DNA of 64,000 nucleotides from Parasponia andersonii (Eukaryota > Streptophyta > Magnoliopsida > Rosales > Cannabaceae): the NCBI GenBank assembly GCA_002914805.1, contig JXTB01000491.1, positions 216,258 to 280,257 of the forward strand, in the 5' to 3' direction. The position numbers were made by a program, and so were the translations under genes. The notes under the pieces are model-generated. The model was not told the origin of the DNA. It searched no databases and worked only from the letters and a program-made list of their open reading frames with translations. This document shows, in pieces, positions 1-12,474 of this stretch (within the stretch, counting starts at the first letter, position 1; every line of letters starts with the position of its first letter).

Positions 1-1121
1 TTAAGTGACGTGGCAGACAGACATATTATATCGCTTTTGAGAAAAACGATGTTGTATATTTATGCAAGTATTATCACATTATTTACCCCAAAAACAACGT
101 GGTTGGACGTTATATCAGCTGGGGTCACGCTTGGCCCCAACAATCTTCTTCTTCTTCTTTGAGCGGACTTGATAGCGGGAAAAATCGCTCCGTTGGCCCA
201 TTTTTCAATTTTCCTGCCAAATCACCCCCAAATTTTGTGATTCTTGTTGTCTTTTCTTTCTTTTGACGAGCCCAACACTTTTATAGAATTTTTTTCTTAG
301 ATTTAGCTCTATTTTGTTCTAGAAAGATTTTCAATTTTTTAGTTTACACAATAAAATCTGACTATTATGTGATTTTTTTTTTTTATTTTTCATGTATATT
401 GGGTTCGTTCTTGATCGGGTATAATAGATTCTCTTTCAATTTTTGCTTCAAACAAACTATTTTGAGTAATTAAGGTATTTTTCTGAATTTTTTTCCAATT
501 TTTTCAAATTTATTTTTTTGGTTAGTTTGAATGATAATTTTTGATTTTAAATTATTTCATTTATACTAGTAATTGTTATATGAGAGGTGTTTATACAATG
601 TATATTAAAATTTGTCTATATACATTAGGTTACAATTTTTGATAATGTGTAATATTTATAATATTTTATAGTTTAGTTAATATAATTTTAATAATAAATT
701 TGATTATATTGTCGTAGAGTATTGTCAATGTAGAGACTAATATAAACTTTTGACACTTAGTAGAATATATAACAAGTTTTTAGTTAGTGTATGGTACTTT
801 TGATGATTTATGAGTTGAACCTCTTGAATATGGTTAATATGATTATAATGTGCTTAATTATTGTTAAACTATGGGCAAATATATCAATTAGATGCTTGGT
901 TAATGGATAAAAATTTGTATGAAATATTAGAACCTTAAATGTGAATATGTTTGTATGATTATATTAATATATTGATATAAAAAATGATTAAGAAATAGTG
1001 GTACATGAGCTTAAATTGATTGTTGTTTAGAATAGTTGTATTGGTGTTTATTTATAAGGAAGGTTAGTCCATTTATAAGGGAATGCTTTGTCGTTTTTTT
1101 TTAAGAAATTTAGCTAAGATT

Positions 1122-3790
1122 GATAGAAATTAGATGACGAAGAATAGATTGACAAAAGAGTATGAGGAAGGAGTTGAAGCATTTTTTAAATTTGCTATTG
1201 AAAATAGTCTTGATCTCAATATGATACCCTATCTATATATCAAGTACGGTAACATGAATAAAAATTCACTTAGTGACATAAGAGGACATTTGTACATGAA
1301 TGTGATAGATATGGCACGAGAAAAAAATCACATAGTGAATATGTTTCTCATAAAAAACTCATATGAAAGATGTTTCTATAGATTTAGAAGATGATCACCT
1401 AATTGATATCGTTAATGATGTTGAAAAATATTCTGTTGATCGTCTCGACGAATTCGTAAAATTGTTAGAAGATGTCGAAGGCCCTTTTTTTCCTAATCCA
1501 AAAGTCACAAATTGTCATTCTTAGTTAGAATTTTCAATTTAAAAGCTAGGAATGGTTGGAGTGACTCTAGTTTATCTCTGTTACTTGAACTTCTTGGAGA
1601 AATTATTTGAGACGGTAATAACATTCCTTTCTCTATATATGATGCAAAAAAATCATTATGTGCCTTAGGCATGGAGTACAAAAAGGCACATGCATATCTA
1701 AATGATTGCATTTTGTATTGAAAAGAGTATATTGAAGTTAAAGCTTATCCTAAATGCCAATGTTTAAGATGAAAAAATAAAAAGAATAATAAAGAAGAAA
1801 ATGTTAGAATGCCGGCTAAAGTCTTGTGTTATATTCCTTCAATATCAAGATTTAAATATTTATTCCGGAATCCTGATCATGTGAAACGATTAATATAGTA
1901 CGAGAAAGGAAGAATAAAATATAGCAAGCTTAAGAATCCTATAGATTCACTAGCTTGGAAGAGGGTAGATAAAATATGATAAAAATTAGAAAAGATCCTA
2001 AAAACCTTTGTCTTGGTCTTTTGATGAATGTTATTAACCCTCATAGTTTACTATGTTCTAGTTATAGTTTTTGGCCGATCATTCTTACTATTTACAATTT
2101 TCCTCCTTGGTAGTATATCAAAAGGAGACTTACTATATTGACATTACTAATATCGAGAAATAAACAATTTGTTAATGATATTGATGTCTATTTAACATCC
2201 TTAGTAGATGATTTGAAAATTTTATAGGATTGGGTTGAATGTTACGATTCTTTAGAAAGGAGAACTTTACACTATAAGCTATTCTATTGTGGATAATCAA
2301 CGATTTTTCTGCATATAGAAACTTATATAGGCATTATATGAAAGGCTATAAAGTATGTCCTATTTGTAATAGTATTATCGGGATTCTTCTTAACATCCCT
2401 AAAAAAACAAAAGATGAGATTGTCTCTTGTTTAGATCTTTAAGAAATGGGATTGAGGAAAGAGTTAACTCTGATAATGTGTGATAAAAGGGCATATCTAC
2501 CTCTAGCTTAGTTCAATTTAAATAAGGAAGAGATACGTAAAACGTGTGAGCGCTTAGTAAATGTGAGAGTATTAGAAGGATATTCGTCAGATATTCATAA
2601 TTTGGTATTGATAAAGGACTTAAGACTAATTGGACTCAAGTCGCATGATTATCACGTATTGATGCAACAATTACTCCCAATTTGGGTTCATTCAATTTCT
2701 CAAAAATATGTAAGATATGTTATTACAAGATTGTATTTCTTCTTCAATGTAATATGTAAGAAAACGGTGGATGCTTCAAAGTTAGATGCTTTACAATACG
2801 AAATTGCCATTGTCCTATGTTTGTTAGAGTAATATTTTCCTTCTTCCTTATTTGATTTAATGATACATTTAACAGTACATTTAGTTAGAGAAGTTAAATT
2901 AGGTGGCCGGTTTATATGAGAAAGATATATCTGTTCGAAATATTAATGAAAATACTAAAAGGGTACATGAAAAATTGATATCATCTAGAATCATGCATTG
3001 TGGAGTGTTATATACCAAAGAAGTTGTTGAATTTTATTCAGAATATATTGCTAGTACAGAGACAATTAATATTCTCAAAGCTCGCTACTCTCAAGACGGT
3101 GAAAGTGGAGGTATAGGTGGTGGCAAACCTATACGTATAGAGAATAAAGATTTACAACTAACATATAGGAATGTACTTCAAAATTCATCATAAGTCCAAC
3201 AATACATCCAGTAAGTATAATGAAACATCTTGATTTTAATTTAGTTAAAATTAAAATTTTACTACACTTAACAATATTTTTATTCTATTAGAGAACTTAT
3301 AGAATGGTTGAAAAGCGAGAATTCAATGCGAAGAGAGAAATGGATATAAGATGAACATTTTAAATTTTTTTACACTTTGGTTACAAAAAAAGTAAGTTAT
3401 AATACTAACTAATTATTAGTTGATATTAATTCTAGTATTCTGACTATATGGATAATTATTATTTAGGTAGACATCAAAGTAAGCAAGCGGGGTAACAAAG
3501 TTTCAGAATAATTGAAGTGGTTTGCTTGAGGTCCAATGAATATACCTATTATGCACGAATCTTTTGTCATAAATGTTTTTCATTTTAATACTAACTCAGA
3601 TGATAACATAAGAGTTGATCAAAATAGTAGAGTTAGCATTGTCGCTAAAACTATGCAATTTGCTAGTGCTAAAGACAAGAATCTAGTTTATAGTGACATG
3701 ACTTAATATGGAGTGATACATGAAATATAGGAGCTCGACTATCATGTGTTTACGGTCACAATTTTTAAATGTCAATTGGAATTATATATC
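1122..3790 (+). pseudogene. TNP2-like CACTA transposase pseudogene (transposase-associated, Tnp2, DUF4218 and DUF4216 regions)
   Basis: This is a transposase that would cut and paste a CACTA element, now inactive. Conceptual translation gives the family's regions in order. The N-terminal transposase-associated region follows ATG 1134 (TKEYEEGVEAFFKFA). The Tnp2 region spans about 1525-2400 (FNLKARNGWSD; DSLAWKRVDK; NDIDVYLTSLVDDLKIL). DUF4218 lies at 2563-2832 (DLRLIGLKSHDYHVLMQQLL) and continues to about 3190. A DUF4216-like region lies at about 3540-3780. Stops and frame shifts interrupt it throughout, and several stops sit where the family has Trp or Gln (TAG at 1131-1133, for example). 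The best-preserved open stretches are 1134-1394, 2563-2832 and 2903-3193. Assignment to CACTA/TNP2 rests on remembered family motifs. Confidence 0.85.
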
Positions 3791-4299
3791 AATGCTAATT
3801 AAATAACGTAGATTATGATTTTTACGTGATACATGTGATGAGAGAAATGGTCATGAATGCTAATCTATATGAGCACATTACTACTTTAGTATAACTTTCT
3901 AACTTAACACTTATCTTTATTATATTAGTATACTGATTATCAATACATGATTCGAATCTAATTTATGCACATTTAAATTTATGGTGTCGAAACAAAGATA
4001 TATATACTACAGACGAGATCAACGAAGTCCAAGATGAATGGGCCGATGAGCTTATGGAGTACGGATCATGATGGGTGATTCACACTACTATTCTATTTAT
4101 GTTAAATTTGTATCTTTGGTAGTCTAATTAGGTGACTAGAATTATGATTTGAATTAGTTTAAGTACTTTATCTAGAACTTAGTTATGTAAAAAATGTAAT
4201 TTTTATATTGGATTATTGGAATTTGTATGATGGATTGCTGATTATTAATTGTAGATTGTTTTGAACTATTTTTGGCAAATTTTGGTTCCAGTTTGTAAT

Positions 4300-4700
4300 G
4301 AATCGATGGTGTTTTATGCTTTATGGAACAGGGTTCTATGTCGCTTTTCTAGGAAACAATGTGATAGGCTATCAAAAATGGCCTAAAATTAGGCCACTTA
4401 CTATGTTGCTTCGAAGAAAAATGACGTGGTATGTTATACCTACCACGTTGCTTCCCCATGAAGCGACGTGGTCGTTCCTGGTAAGCAACATGGTCGTTCC
4501 TGGTAAGCGACATGATAGGCCTTAATAATTGACAATAACTAATAAATTGTCGGTTATTAGGGCCTACCGTATCGCTTTTATTACAAGTGATGTGGTAGAC
4601 TTATATTCCACATTGTTTATGTTACGAGGACCTATAATATCACTTGTTTTTACGTCATTTATATAGCAACATGATTTTTCTACCATATTACCTTATAAAC
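4300..4700. repeat. Subterminal repeat region of the CACTA element
   Basis: Several diverged direct and inverted copies of a motif near GCGACGTGGT or ACCACGTTGC occur here, for example around 4422, 4442, 4463, 4487 and 4586. Related copies occur at 1-140. The open frame at 4298-4525 is a by-product of these repeats and is not a gene. Confidence 0.6.
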
Positions 4701-4751
4701 GACGTGAAAAATAGTTCCTATAGTAGTATATTTAGTTAGTCTATAGTAGTG

Positions 4752-7700
4752 TATATACTTAGTTAAAAAAAAGAAAGGACTAAAACTTGCAAGAATACAT
4801 TAACTTATTTCTTCCTTCTAAGAAAATTTGAATATGTAACGATTTAAAAACAAATATGGTTAAAATTTTTGATCGCCTAGTGACGTAATTTAACAGGGGG
4901 TAGTACTAGAACCCTTATATGAGACTTTCTATATAGTTTTTTACTTCTTACTTACGAACTTCACTCTATTCAAAGGAGTTCTTATTTATATACATATACA
5001 AGCATCATCATTTTTCTTTGAAAAAAAAAAATCAAAAAGACAGGAAACGACTTTTTTTTTCTTTTTTGCTTTTTAAGGAGAAGCAAAAAGAACGAATAAT
5101 AATGATGGGAATAATTTTTTTTTTTTGAAAAAAAGGATGGTAAGAATTATAACTCATTGTAATCATAATTCAAAACCGGTTTGAAATTGCATGGCACTGA
5201 ACTATTTATTGCGCTCTTCAGTATTTCAAGTATAATAAAATGTAACTTTCATAAAATTATGCATGACATTAATATTCATAATGAATACCACTAAATTTTG
5301 AAAATGGAAGAAATTTGTCAAGTTAAATGGGAATTACAACATGCAAGTGGGGGTCTGTAATTATTTTTTGAAAAACTGTAATATAGTTGGAAAATGTAAA
5401 TATTTATTATCATAATAAAATATGCCTATCTGAAATTAAATTATATTTCAAAATATAGAAAAACAATATTGTATCCTTTTTTATTAATATAAAATGCAGT
5501 AGATATTACTTGATCCAAAAAAAAATAGAAATATAAAACCAAATCCCCAAATTAGGACATAATGTGAACCCAATTATTGTTTTTTTTTTTCCCTGGTGTT
5601 TCCTTATTTTAATTTTCTTCCCTCTAGACTCCTCAATATCACAATCAATAACCCAACTCCATGTGCCTTCACCTTTTTCCCTCATACCAACTATTTCATA
5701 TAATTATGTTCTCATGTTCCTACATACTCTTGTTATATTCAAAATTAAGATTCATCCTTAGGAATTAGAAGACAGTATCTTAAAATTGTCTTCTATTTCA
5801 TACCACAAATTAAGGATGCATCTAATATTTGTTTATACTTTGATAATAAATTATTTCTTTCAGGTCATTTGTTATTCTTAACTAAGTGAAAGAAGTATTA
5901 AGTATAATTAGACAGGCATTTGGAAGTTTTTCTGTGAACATGTGCATCTTTGGATTTGGTTCATGCCAATGCCTTCCTTTCAATCTTTTAATATTGTTTT
6001 TATTCTCTCTTTTTTTTTCTGTTTTGTGAAAAAATATATTAATTAGGCCTCGAGATTTAGTGGCAGGACTTATTAAATATCATGCAGCGAGCCAAATGCT
6101 TACAATTATTTTGAAGATCCATAATATCCCTAACGAAAGCGCATTAAAAACTACTCTAGTTTACACAATAAATTTGATCATTGTAAAACTATATAAAGAT
6201 CTGCATAATATAAATCTCCAAAAATTAAGATGATTTATAGGTGCTCTCTTTCATTGTCACCAATAGTAACCCTTTTTATGAGGGTTTCCGAACAAATGCA
6301 TATCGATAATGGAAAGTCCTTTCTATTATAGAGGTGGATGCATTTTGACTTAATGTAATTGTAAAGTATTATTACAAATATTTAGTTTAAAATCGGTGAC
6401 CCACTCACTGGCCAACCAGATCTAGCAATTCTGCCACGTCAGCATGGTCTATATTAATATTGTAGGGCTCCCCAACATGGCACCAACCCATGCATGCCAA
6501 TACATATGAACGTGCCCTCGCTAATATACATGTTGCTTGGTGGACATGCTCATGTGACCTTCCTGATTCTCTTTTATCTGATCTTTATATATATGGTCCT
6601 GATTCATTTCTTCTTATTGATGCATGGATCTCCATAAAACATGCATGCAAAATTATTAATCAGACTCTAATTATTGATTAATGTTTTACACAAGATTAGG
6701 TATTTTTCTATTTTTATCTTTTATTGACAAAGGGTAGGGATTTATGATTTTTAATTAAAACGATCAATATTGCAATATAGGGGTAAATAATAGAAAGAGA
6801 GAGAAATGGAATTAATTTCGTGTGTGCTCGAACCCAGATGTGTTTTTTGCAATGTTTGTTTGAAATATTCTCGTGCTTGGCTTTCGGCTAAGACTCAAAA
6901 ACAAAAGCTCCTTAAAACAATGAAATAAAAGGGACAAATAAACGAATCCGATAAGGTACATAGGATTACGCAAATTAGATCAATTTTGTCTCATTCTTAG
7001 TTATTAGATGGTGTGGGAATGGGACGTGGGATATATATTGACTTTGCATTTGTACGGGTCAATACACGACCCTCGGGATCTAAACCTAGATCACATGCAA
7101 TTCTATGATTATATATCTTTCTTAGATTCAATAAGAAAATCTAATTTGATTTTAATTATTATGTTAGGACTTTTGAGGAGATCATGAACTCCACTAAGGT
7201 AGCCCTAATCATTAGCTCTTATATATACTTTAACTTTAAGACTCGGTAAGTCTTCTATTGATCTTTCACTTTTAGATATAACTTCACCATGCATGCATGA
7301 TATTTCTATTAATTATTTTGTTTCCTTATTGTTAACCCAAATCATTTCAATCATCTGGGTTTGTAACGATTTCTTCCGTCAAAACTTCAGTTGCAGTTAT
7401 TTATAAGCTAAGGGAACTATTTAGCCGAACTTATTTTATAACTGCGAACCCTTTATAATACGTAGCTAATAAAATATTTTTGCAAGTATCCAAATTATAT
7501 TAATATACAACAACCCCACTACTATTCATAATTAAACAATTTCTTCGTCAATTTAAATATTAATAGGGAATAAGAGAAAGTCAAGGGCGAAAAAGAATCT
7601 ATTTTAGAGTAATATTAATTTATACATTCATCTATGGTTTATAAATACGACGGGAACATTTAAGTTTAATTAGTTAATGAATATATGCAGAGTACATTCT

Positions 7701-9531
7701 TCTGTTTTTAAGCAAAGGACGGTACTTTTTGCTTCCAAATTGCCCTTATGTTCCATACCACTTGAAAGGCCAGGGTTTCTCGTTCTATACCTATCACTAA
7801 AATAAGCATTAAATTTGTCGGTGAGCGCGCGTACGTACGTTAATTATGTAATGTGTACACATATTGTTAATTATCATATATGATATATGAACATGCCACA
7901 TACGCATGGATAGTAGAAGCATACATTAAGTAGGGTACTTTACCTTATTATACGTAAATTAAAAGAATATAGTAACATGCAGTTTGATACATAACTGCAA
8001 AATTTATTTGGCATCACCTGTTGACTGTTTAAATTTCTTGATTAACCAATATTTGTACCTAGTTTGACTTTCCTCACGTATATTTATACACATTTTTCCC
8101 TTCTATTTTTACTCTTTTTTCATGTGGGTCAGTTGGTTGCTCCATTAAAAAAAGACAGAAAATTATTTGCTTAGATTTCACACCTTGTATGGTGCAAATA
8201 TAAATATGAATCATGAATATATTATATACCTAAAAAAAAGGACCTCAGGTTTCTTAGAGGTCACTTATCTTTTCCTAAAAGTTTTGGAATGTCAATAGAA
8301 AATCTGCACTTTCCATTGAAAGCAGTTTGAAAAAGTTATCTTATAATAAATTGGGCATTTATGGATCAAACGAAGAAATATGGATATGACCCATGTTGAA
8401 TGGCAATAACCAACCGCCATTGCTGTTGCTTATATGTTTTATGTCACGTACTGGTGGAATAGCAGGCTTATAAGTTAATTAATAAATTATTTTTTTAACA
8501 CAGTAATTTCCCAAAAAGAATACTGCAAGACATTAGTTAGATTACATGGTATTCATCACACGGTTAGAACGGTTGAAATTATGAGTAGTCAATTCATGCA
8601 TGTTATTTGTTTCAAAAACTTATAAATTCACTCAGTCAAGATCTTCATTGAACATTGATTTTGGGCCACATCAAATACTTTTCATTCCCATTTATATCGT
8701 CATTAATTCGACTTATCAGAATAATTATTATAATATATTGTCATAAAAATAACCTTTCAAATTTATAATAAGCCACATTAATACATTAAACCATAATTTC
8801 TAATATAAATACATCCAACCAATCCTTTTATCACTTAGAAAACTCCCCAATGTAATTACTTGTATTCAATTGCAAATTTCAATACTTGTGATATTACAAT
8901 ATATATATATATTTATTTATTTATTTCAAAACAAAGGAAAAAAGAAACTATGCCCACACCACATGAGAAGGGAAGGGAGAATGAGAGATGTCAAGAAAAT
9001 TAGGAGCAAGTGTGGATGACAACAAATCATGTGGGTCGAACCGTACCAAACGCCTAAGGAGACAATACAAATCCAATTCAGACTATTTTTTCTTCTGACC
9101 CATCATCATCAACATCATCTCTTTATGAATTTTCAATCCTCATTTCTGCATCCATGTGATAATCCCCTTCTCACATCTCCGCATCACTTGATTTTTTTCC
9201 AATTATAAACGGTTATGGTCCTATCAGAAATTAAAAAGAGCATATATATATAATATAATATGCATTACTCTTCTAGCTATATATATATATATATAGTTAG
9301 TTAGTTATAACTAATGTAGTTAATGTGCTTTCACATTCGGTTAATATATGGGGACATATCCGAGTATAAAAGTCATTAGGCCTAGAGATATTTGAACAGG
9401 TCAATATCATTACCATTAAATATTAGTACTTTTTTAGTTAATCAAGACTAGTTAGCAACTTATCTTCAAAAAAGACTAGCTAGGAACTATGAGTAAGTCA
9501 TTAGGCCTGAGAGCTGCAATTAAAAGCGATA

Positions 9532-9563
<32 letters not shown>

Positions 9564-12100
9564 ATTTGAAAGGTAGTTTTAGCCTAAACTAATTAGACGA
9601 AGCAACCCCACAAGTAGAGCTGAAATTTAAAAAGATTCAAGGACCATGGAATTACCACCACAATTCGATCGTGTGTCTTATTCTTTAGTTGGGTTTAATA
9701 TAGACTTTGTACAAGTATCTGGTAAGAATAGTAATTGCTGAAATAAATGAATTTCATGCTCTATTCGAATTGCATAAACCCTGAAAGTAAGCCATTATGT
9801 AGATGAATATGTACAAGTCTACAACTACAACACGTTATCGTTCATAGCTGCGTCTCTCATTTGAACGCAGGCCACAGCAAATTCTTTCTTGGCAGTAGGA
9901 AGTTGGCTCTGCACTACATGGGAGTGTTTCTTCCTTGTCCCATTTCCAAAAGATTCATCAATTGCCAATTTTAGAACAATTGTATCAAGATTAAGTCCCA
10001 CATTGATATGGGATGATCTGAACACTACATGGTCAAAGCAAGAACCTAGCTAATTGTTACAATGGCAAGCCTTTAATTATTACTTTTCAGCCTTTTGAGT
10101 TCATGAATGATTACAGAACCTCTTCTTACATCCTCGGAATATTTTCCTGAGACGAACATTATGTATATTTTGAAATAAGCTTAGCTTTTAATTGAATCTA
10201 ATTAATAATCATATTGCTTCAATATTTGTGGCATTGCCAAATTAAGAAAACATTAACATATCGGTAAGCGAGTTTAGGCTGCAGGTGACAATTAACAAAA
10301 TGGGAGTGGCAGGGCCATTGTCTGTGAGGAGAAGCAGCTTTCATACACTCACTTTCGTCTAAGAAATATTGCTCAAAAGTGGTTTTGTTGCACTAATATT
10401 GGACCACCATCCTTACTAGCGGATCATTTTCAGATGTGATTTATGAACAAGAATTTGATAAATGCTTTTGGGAGTATGAGTAAGACGTTCCAAATCAGCA
10501 GATGGTGACTTGATGTAAATCTCTGCACATGTCAAATTATAAGACTAAGCTACCACCAGTTTTTATCAATTACTCCCGGAATGGATAAGTAATCCCTCTA
10601 GCACTCACAAAAACACCAAAGTTTAATTACTTATTTTAGACTTGAAATAGCTTTTACGAGTCTTTAAAATGTGTCACGTGAAATTTTAGAACTAGAAAGA
10701 CTTGCGAAAGAAACTAATAGGACCTAGTTTCTGATTATGAGCTTCCTAGAAAAATTAGAGGAGCAATTTTGTGGTCTATTAGAATTTGTTATTTCTACTC
10801 TGGCATTTGTTATAAACAGTTGCACCTTTATTCCCAAGTAGCACATCATCCAAATCCCCAACTATCCTATTTCCCAAAAAGAAAAAAAAAAAAAAAAAAA
10901 ACAAGAGAAACTAGGGAACTCAAAACAAACACAGTTCCTCGGCTTTTCTACCCAACTATCAGTAAATTTGCGTGTTCTTTTAGGGGTGATTACAAGTATA
11001 GATACCTTGTAGTTTTTTTATTGTCTAATAATTACCCTACATTCTTGGAAACTACATTTCACCACTTAGATTCATATGAAATTTAAAAATTTCATCTCGT
11101 AAGATTCAATTTTAGGGAAAATGTTTTAACATGAAAATTTCAATTATTGCGAAACATTTTCTATACTAATGTAAAGTTGCTTCCAAACGATCCGATGCTA
11201 AAAGAACACAATAGATCTCTACTAATCTAGAAGGTATTTAGAAATATTTCTTTTCAACGCAGTTAAGACCGTATCTTCATCAACATTATTTTTTTTCTTC
11301 TCAAAATTAGATGTTACATTGATGTCACGAGTGAAAATGTAGTTTCAAAAAACCCAGGATTGAATTGACCCGTTGTTTTACTGTCCATCTTACTAAAAGC
11401 ACCCCAACAACAGAAAACCAAAACCTCTACCCTTCTAACGAGAGGACCGACAACAACCACCAACTCTCATGATGCCCAAACGGGCTGTCAAGTTTCACAA
11501 AATTGGAAGACAGAAGTAATTGAATACAGCAGACACACAAGTTAGTTCATTAATTTCCTCCAAGTGTAATAGCAAAATCATATCACAGGTGTTTTGCATG
11601 ACTAACCGTACTCCATTAATTGCACCATCGAATGCAGCCAGTACCTTCTGAACACGTGAGAACCCTCGAGAATTCCCCAAATAAATTTTGCTGGGGAAAG
11701 GATCTTGTGAAGAGGGTCTTGTAAAGAGAATGAAACAATTCAATGCGAGTATCCAATAATTTCACACCATTTACTTTTGGTCCATCAAAATCCAATACTC
11801 GATATGAGCACGCCATTTTAACCATTTCCCTCAATTGCAGTTTTACTCTCTTAGCGAAGCGTCTCAAGCTTCTCTCAACCACTACTCGTTAAGTTCCTAA
11901 ATATAGACTCTAAAACACTAGTCGGTATAAGAAAGTTAAGGTTGAAGCCCTGATAAAACAATCTTTAACTATAACATTTTTCAAATTTACAAACCGTTAA
12001 GACAGGTTATAGTCAGAAGAACTCAAATCTTATTAGCAAGTACAAAAAAATAACGAATGGTATGCTTGCGCATAACTAATGCCACAGAACTTGAAGCCCT
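4752..12100. other. AT-rich intergenic DNA, no gene recognised
   Basis: Short open frames (5564-5761, 6490-6681, 9825-10025, 10769-11086, 11495-11882) lack recognisable protein motifs, are AT-driven, and are not joined by plausible splice sites. Simple repeats occur near 8900, 9242-9296 and 9532-9562. The stretch at about 9989-10012 contains AGTCCCACATTGATATGGGA, a short imperfect palindrome. The part just below 12103 may be the 3'UTR of the RNR1 gene. Confidence 0.6.
9532..9562. repeat. Compound (TA)n(TG)n microsatellite
   Basis: An uninterrupted alternating AT run passes directly into about nine TG units. Confidence 0.95.
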
Positions 12101-12103
12101 ATC

Positions 12104-12410
12104 CTGCCAAAAAAACAAGTAGAATCATAAACCCAGCAGAAAACTTGTCGCAGCTCCTTGTTAAACATGATGGATAATTCCGGTAGATATTTCTCATGCT
12201 ACTCGGTTTGGGACATAGTCATCATCTTGTTGTGTAACAAGAAAGATTCTGCTTGAGCTGAAACTCAGTTTTGTTAACAGTAAGAGATCTGGGCAGAAGC
12301 ACTTTTAAGATTGTATAACGCATCAGTTTTTCTGCCACAGAACAATAATTAAGGACAAGCCAAAACTGAGCATTCTTCCACTAGATCCTGAAGAGAGAAA
12401 TAGTGCTTAC
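12104..12410 (-). other. Candidate 3'UTR intron of RNR1
   Basis: Downstream of the RNR1 stop (12475-12477) the minus strand has a strong donor, AAAG/GTAAGC, at the 12411/12410 boundary. A T-rich tract ending TTTTTTTGGCAG/GATAG follows at 12104/12103. No coding sequence continues across it. It would place an exon junction 64 nt after the stop codon. It is inferred from splice-site shape only. Confidence 0.4.
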
Positions 12411-12474
12411 CTTTACAGATCATTGCAGCGTATTTCTGTCCCTTCAATGACAAGTTCTGACAAAAGGGATCTCC

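Larger units (their letters stand above)
1..4751 (+). mobile_element. Degenerate CACTA (En/Spm) DNA transposon, left end cut off by the window
   Basis: The element ends on the right at 4741-4751 with CTATAGTAGTG, the reverse complement of a CACTA terminus (CACTACTATAG). Inside it lies a TNP2-type transposase pseudogene (1122-3790). Short diverged repeats built on a core like GCGACGTGGT flank the coding part at 1-140 and 4300-4700, as expected for subterminal transposase-binding repeats of CACTA elements. The left terminus and left target-site copy lie outside the window, so the TSD cannot be tested. Many stop codons show that the copy is long dead. No host gene is seen inside it. Confidence 0.8.

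Noticed and set aside
6490..6681. 63-residue open frame with many His, Trp and Cys
   Set aside because: No homology that I recognise, no introns or context, and an AT-rich surrounding. Chance is the simplest explanation.
9880..10035. CACTACATGG words near 9914 and 10023 as possible CACTA ends
   Set aside because: Both are in the same orientation, 109 bp apart, and lack subterminal repeats or a matching inverted end.
11495..11882. Overlapping open frames on the minus strand downstream of RNR1
   Set aside because: No recognisable motif. They lie where 3' untranslated or flanking sequence is expected, and no splice sites link them to RNR1 in frame.
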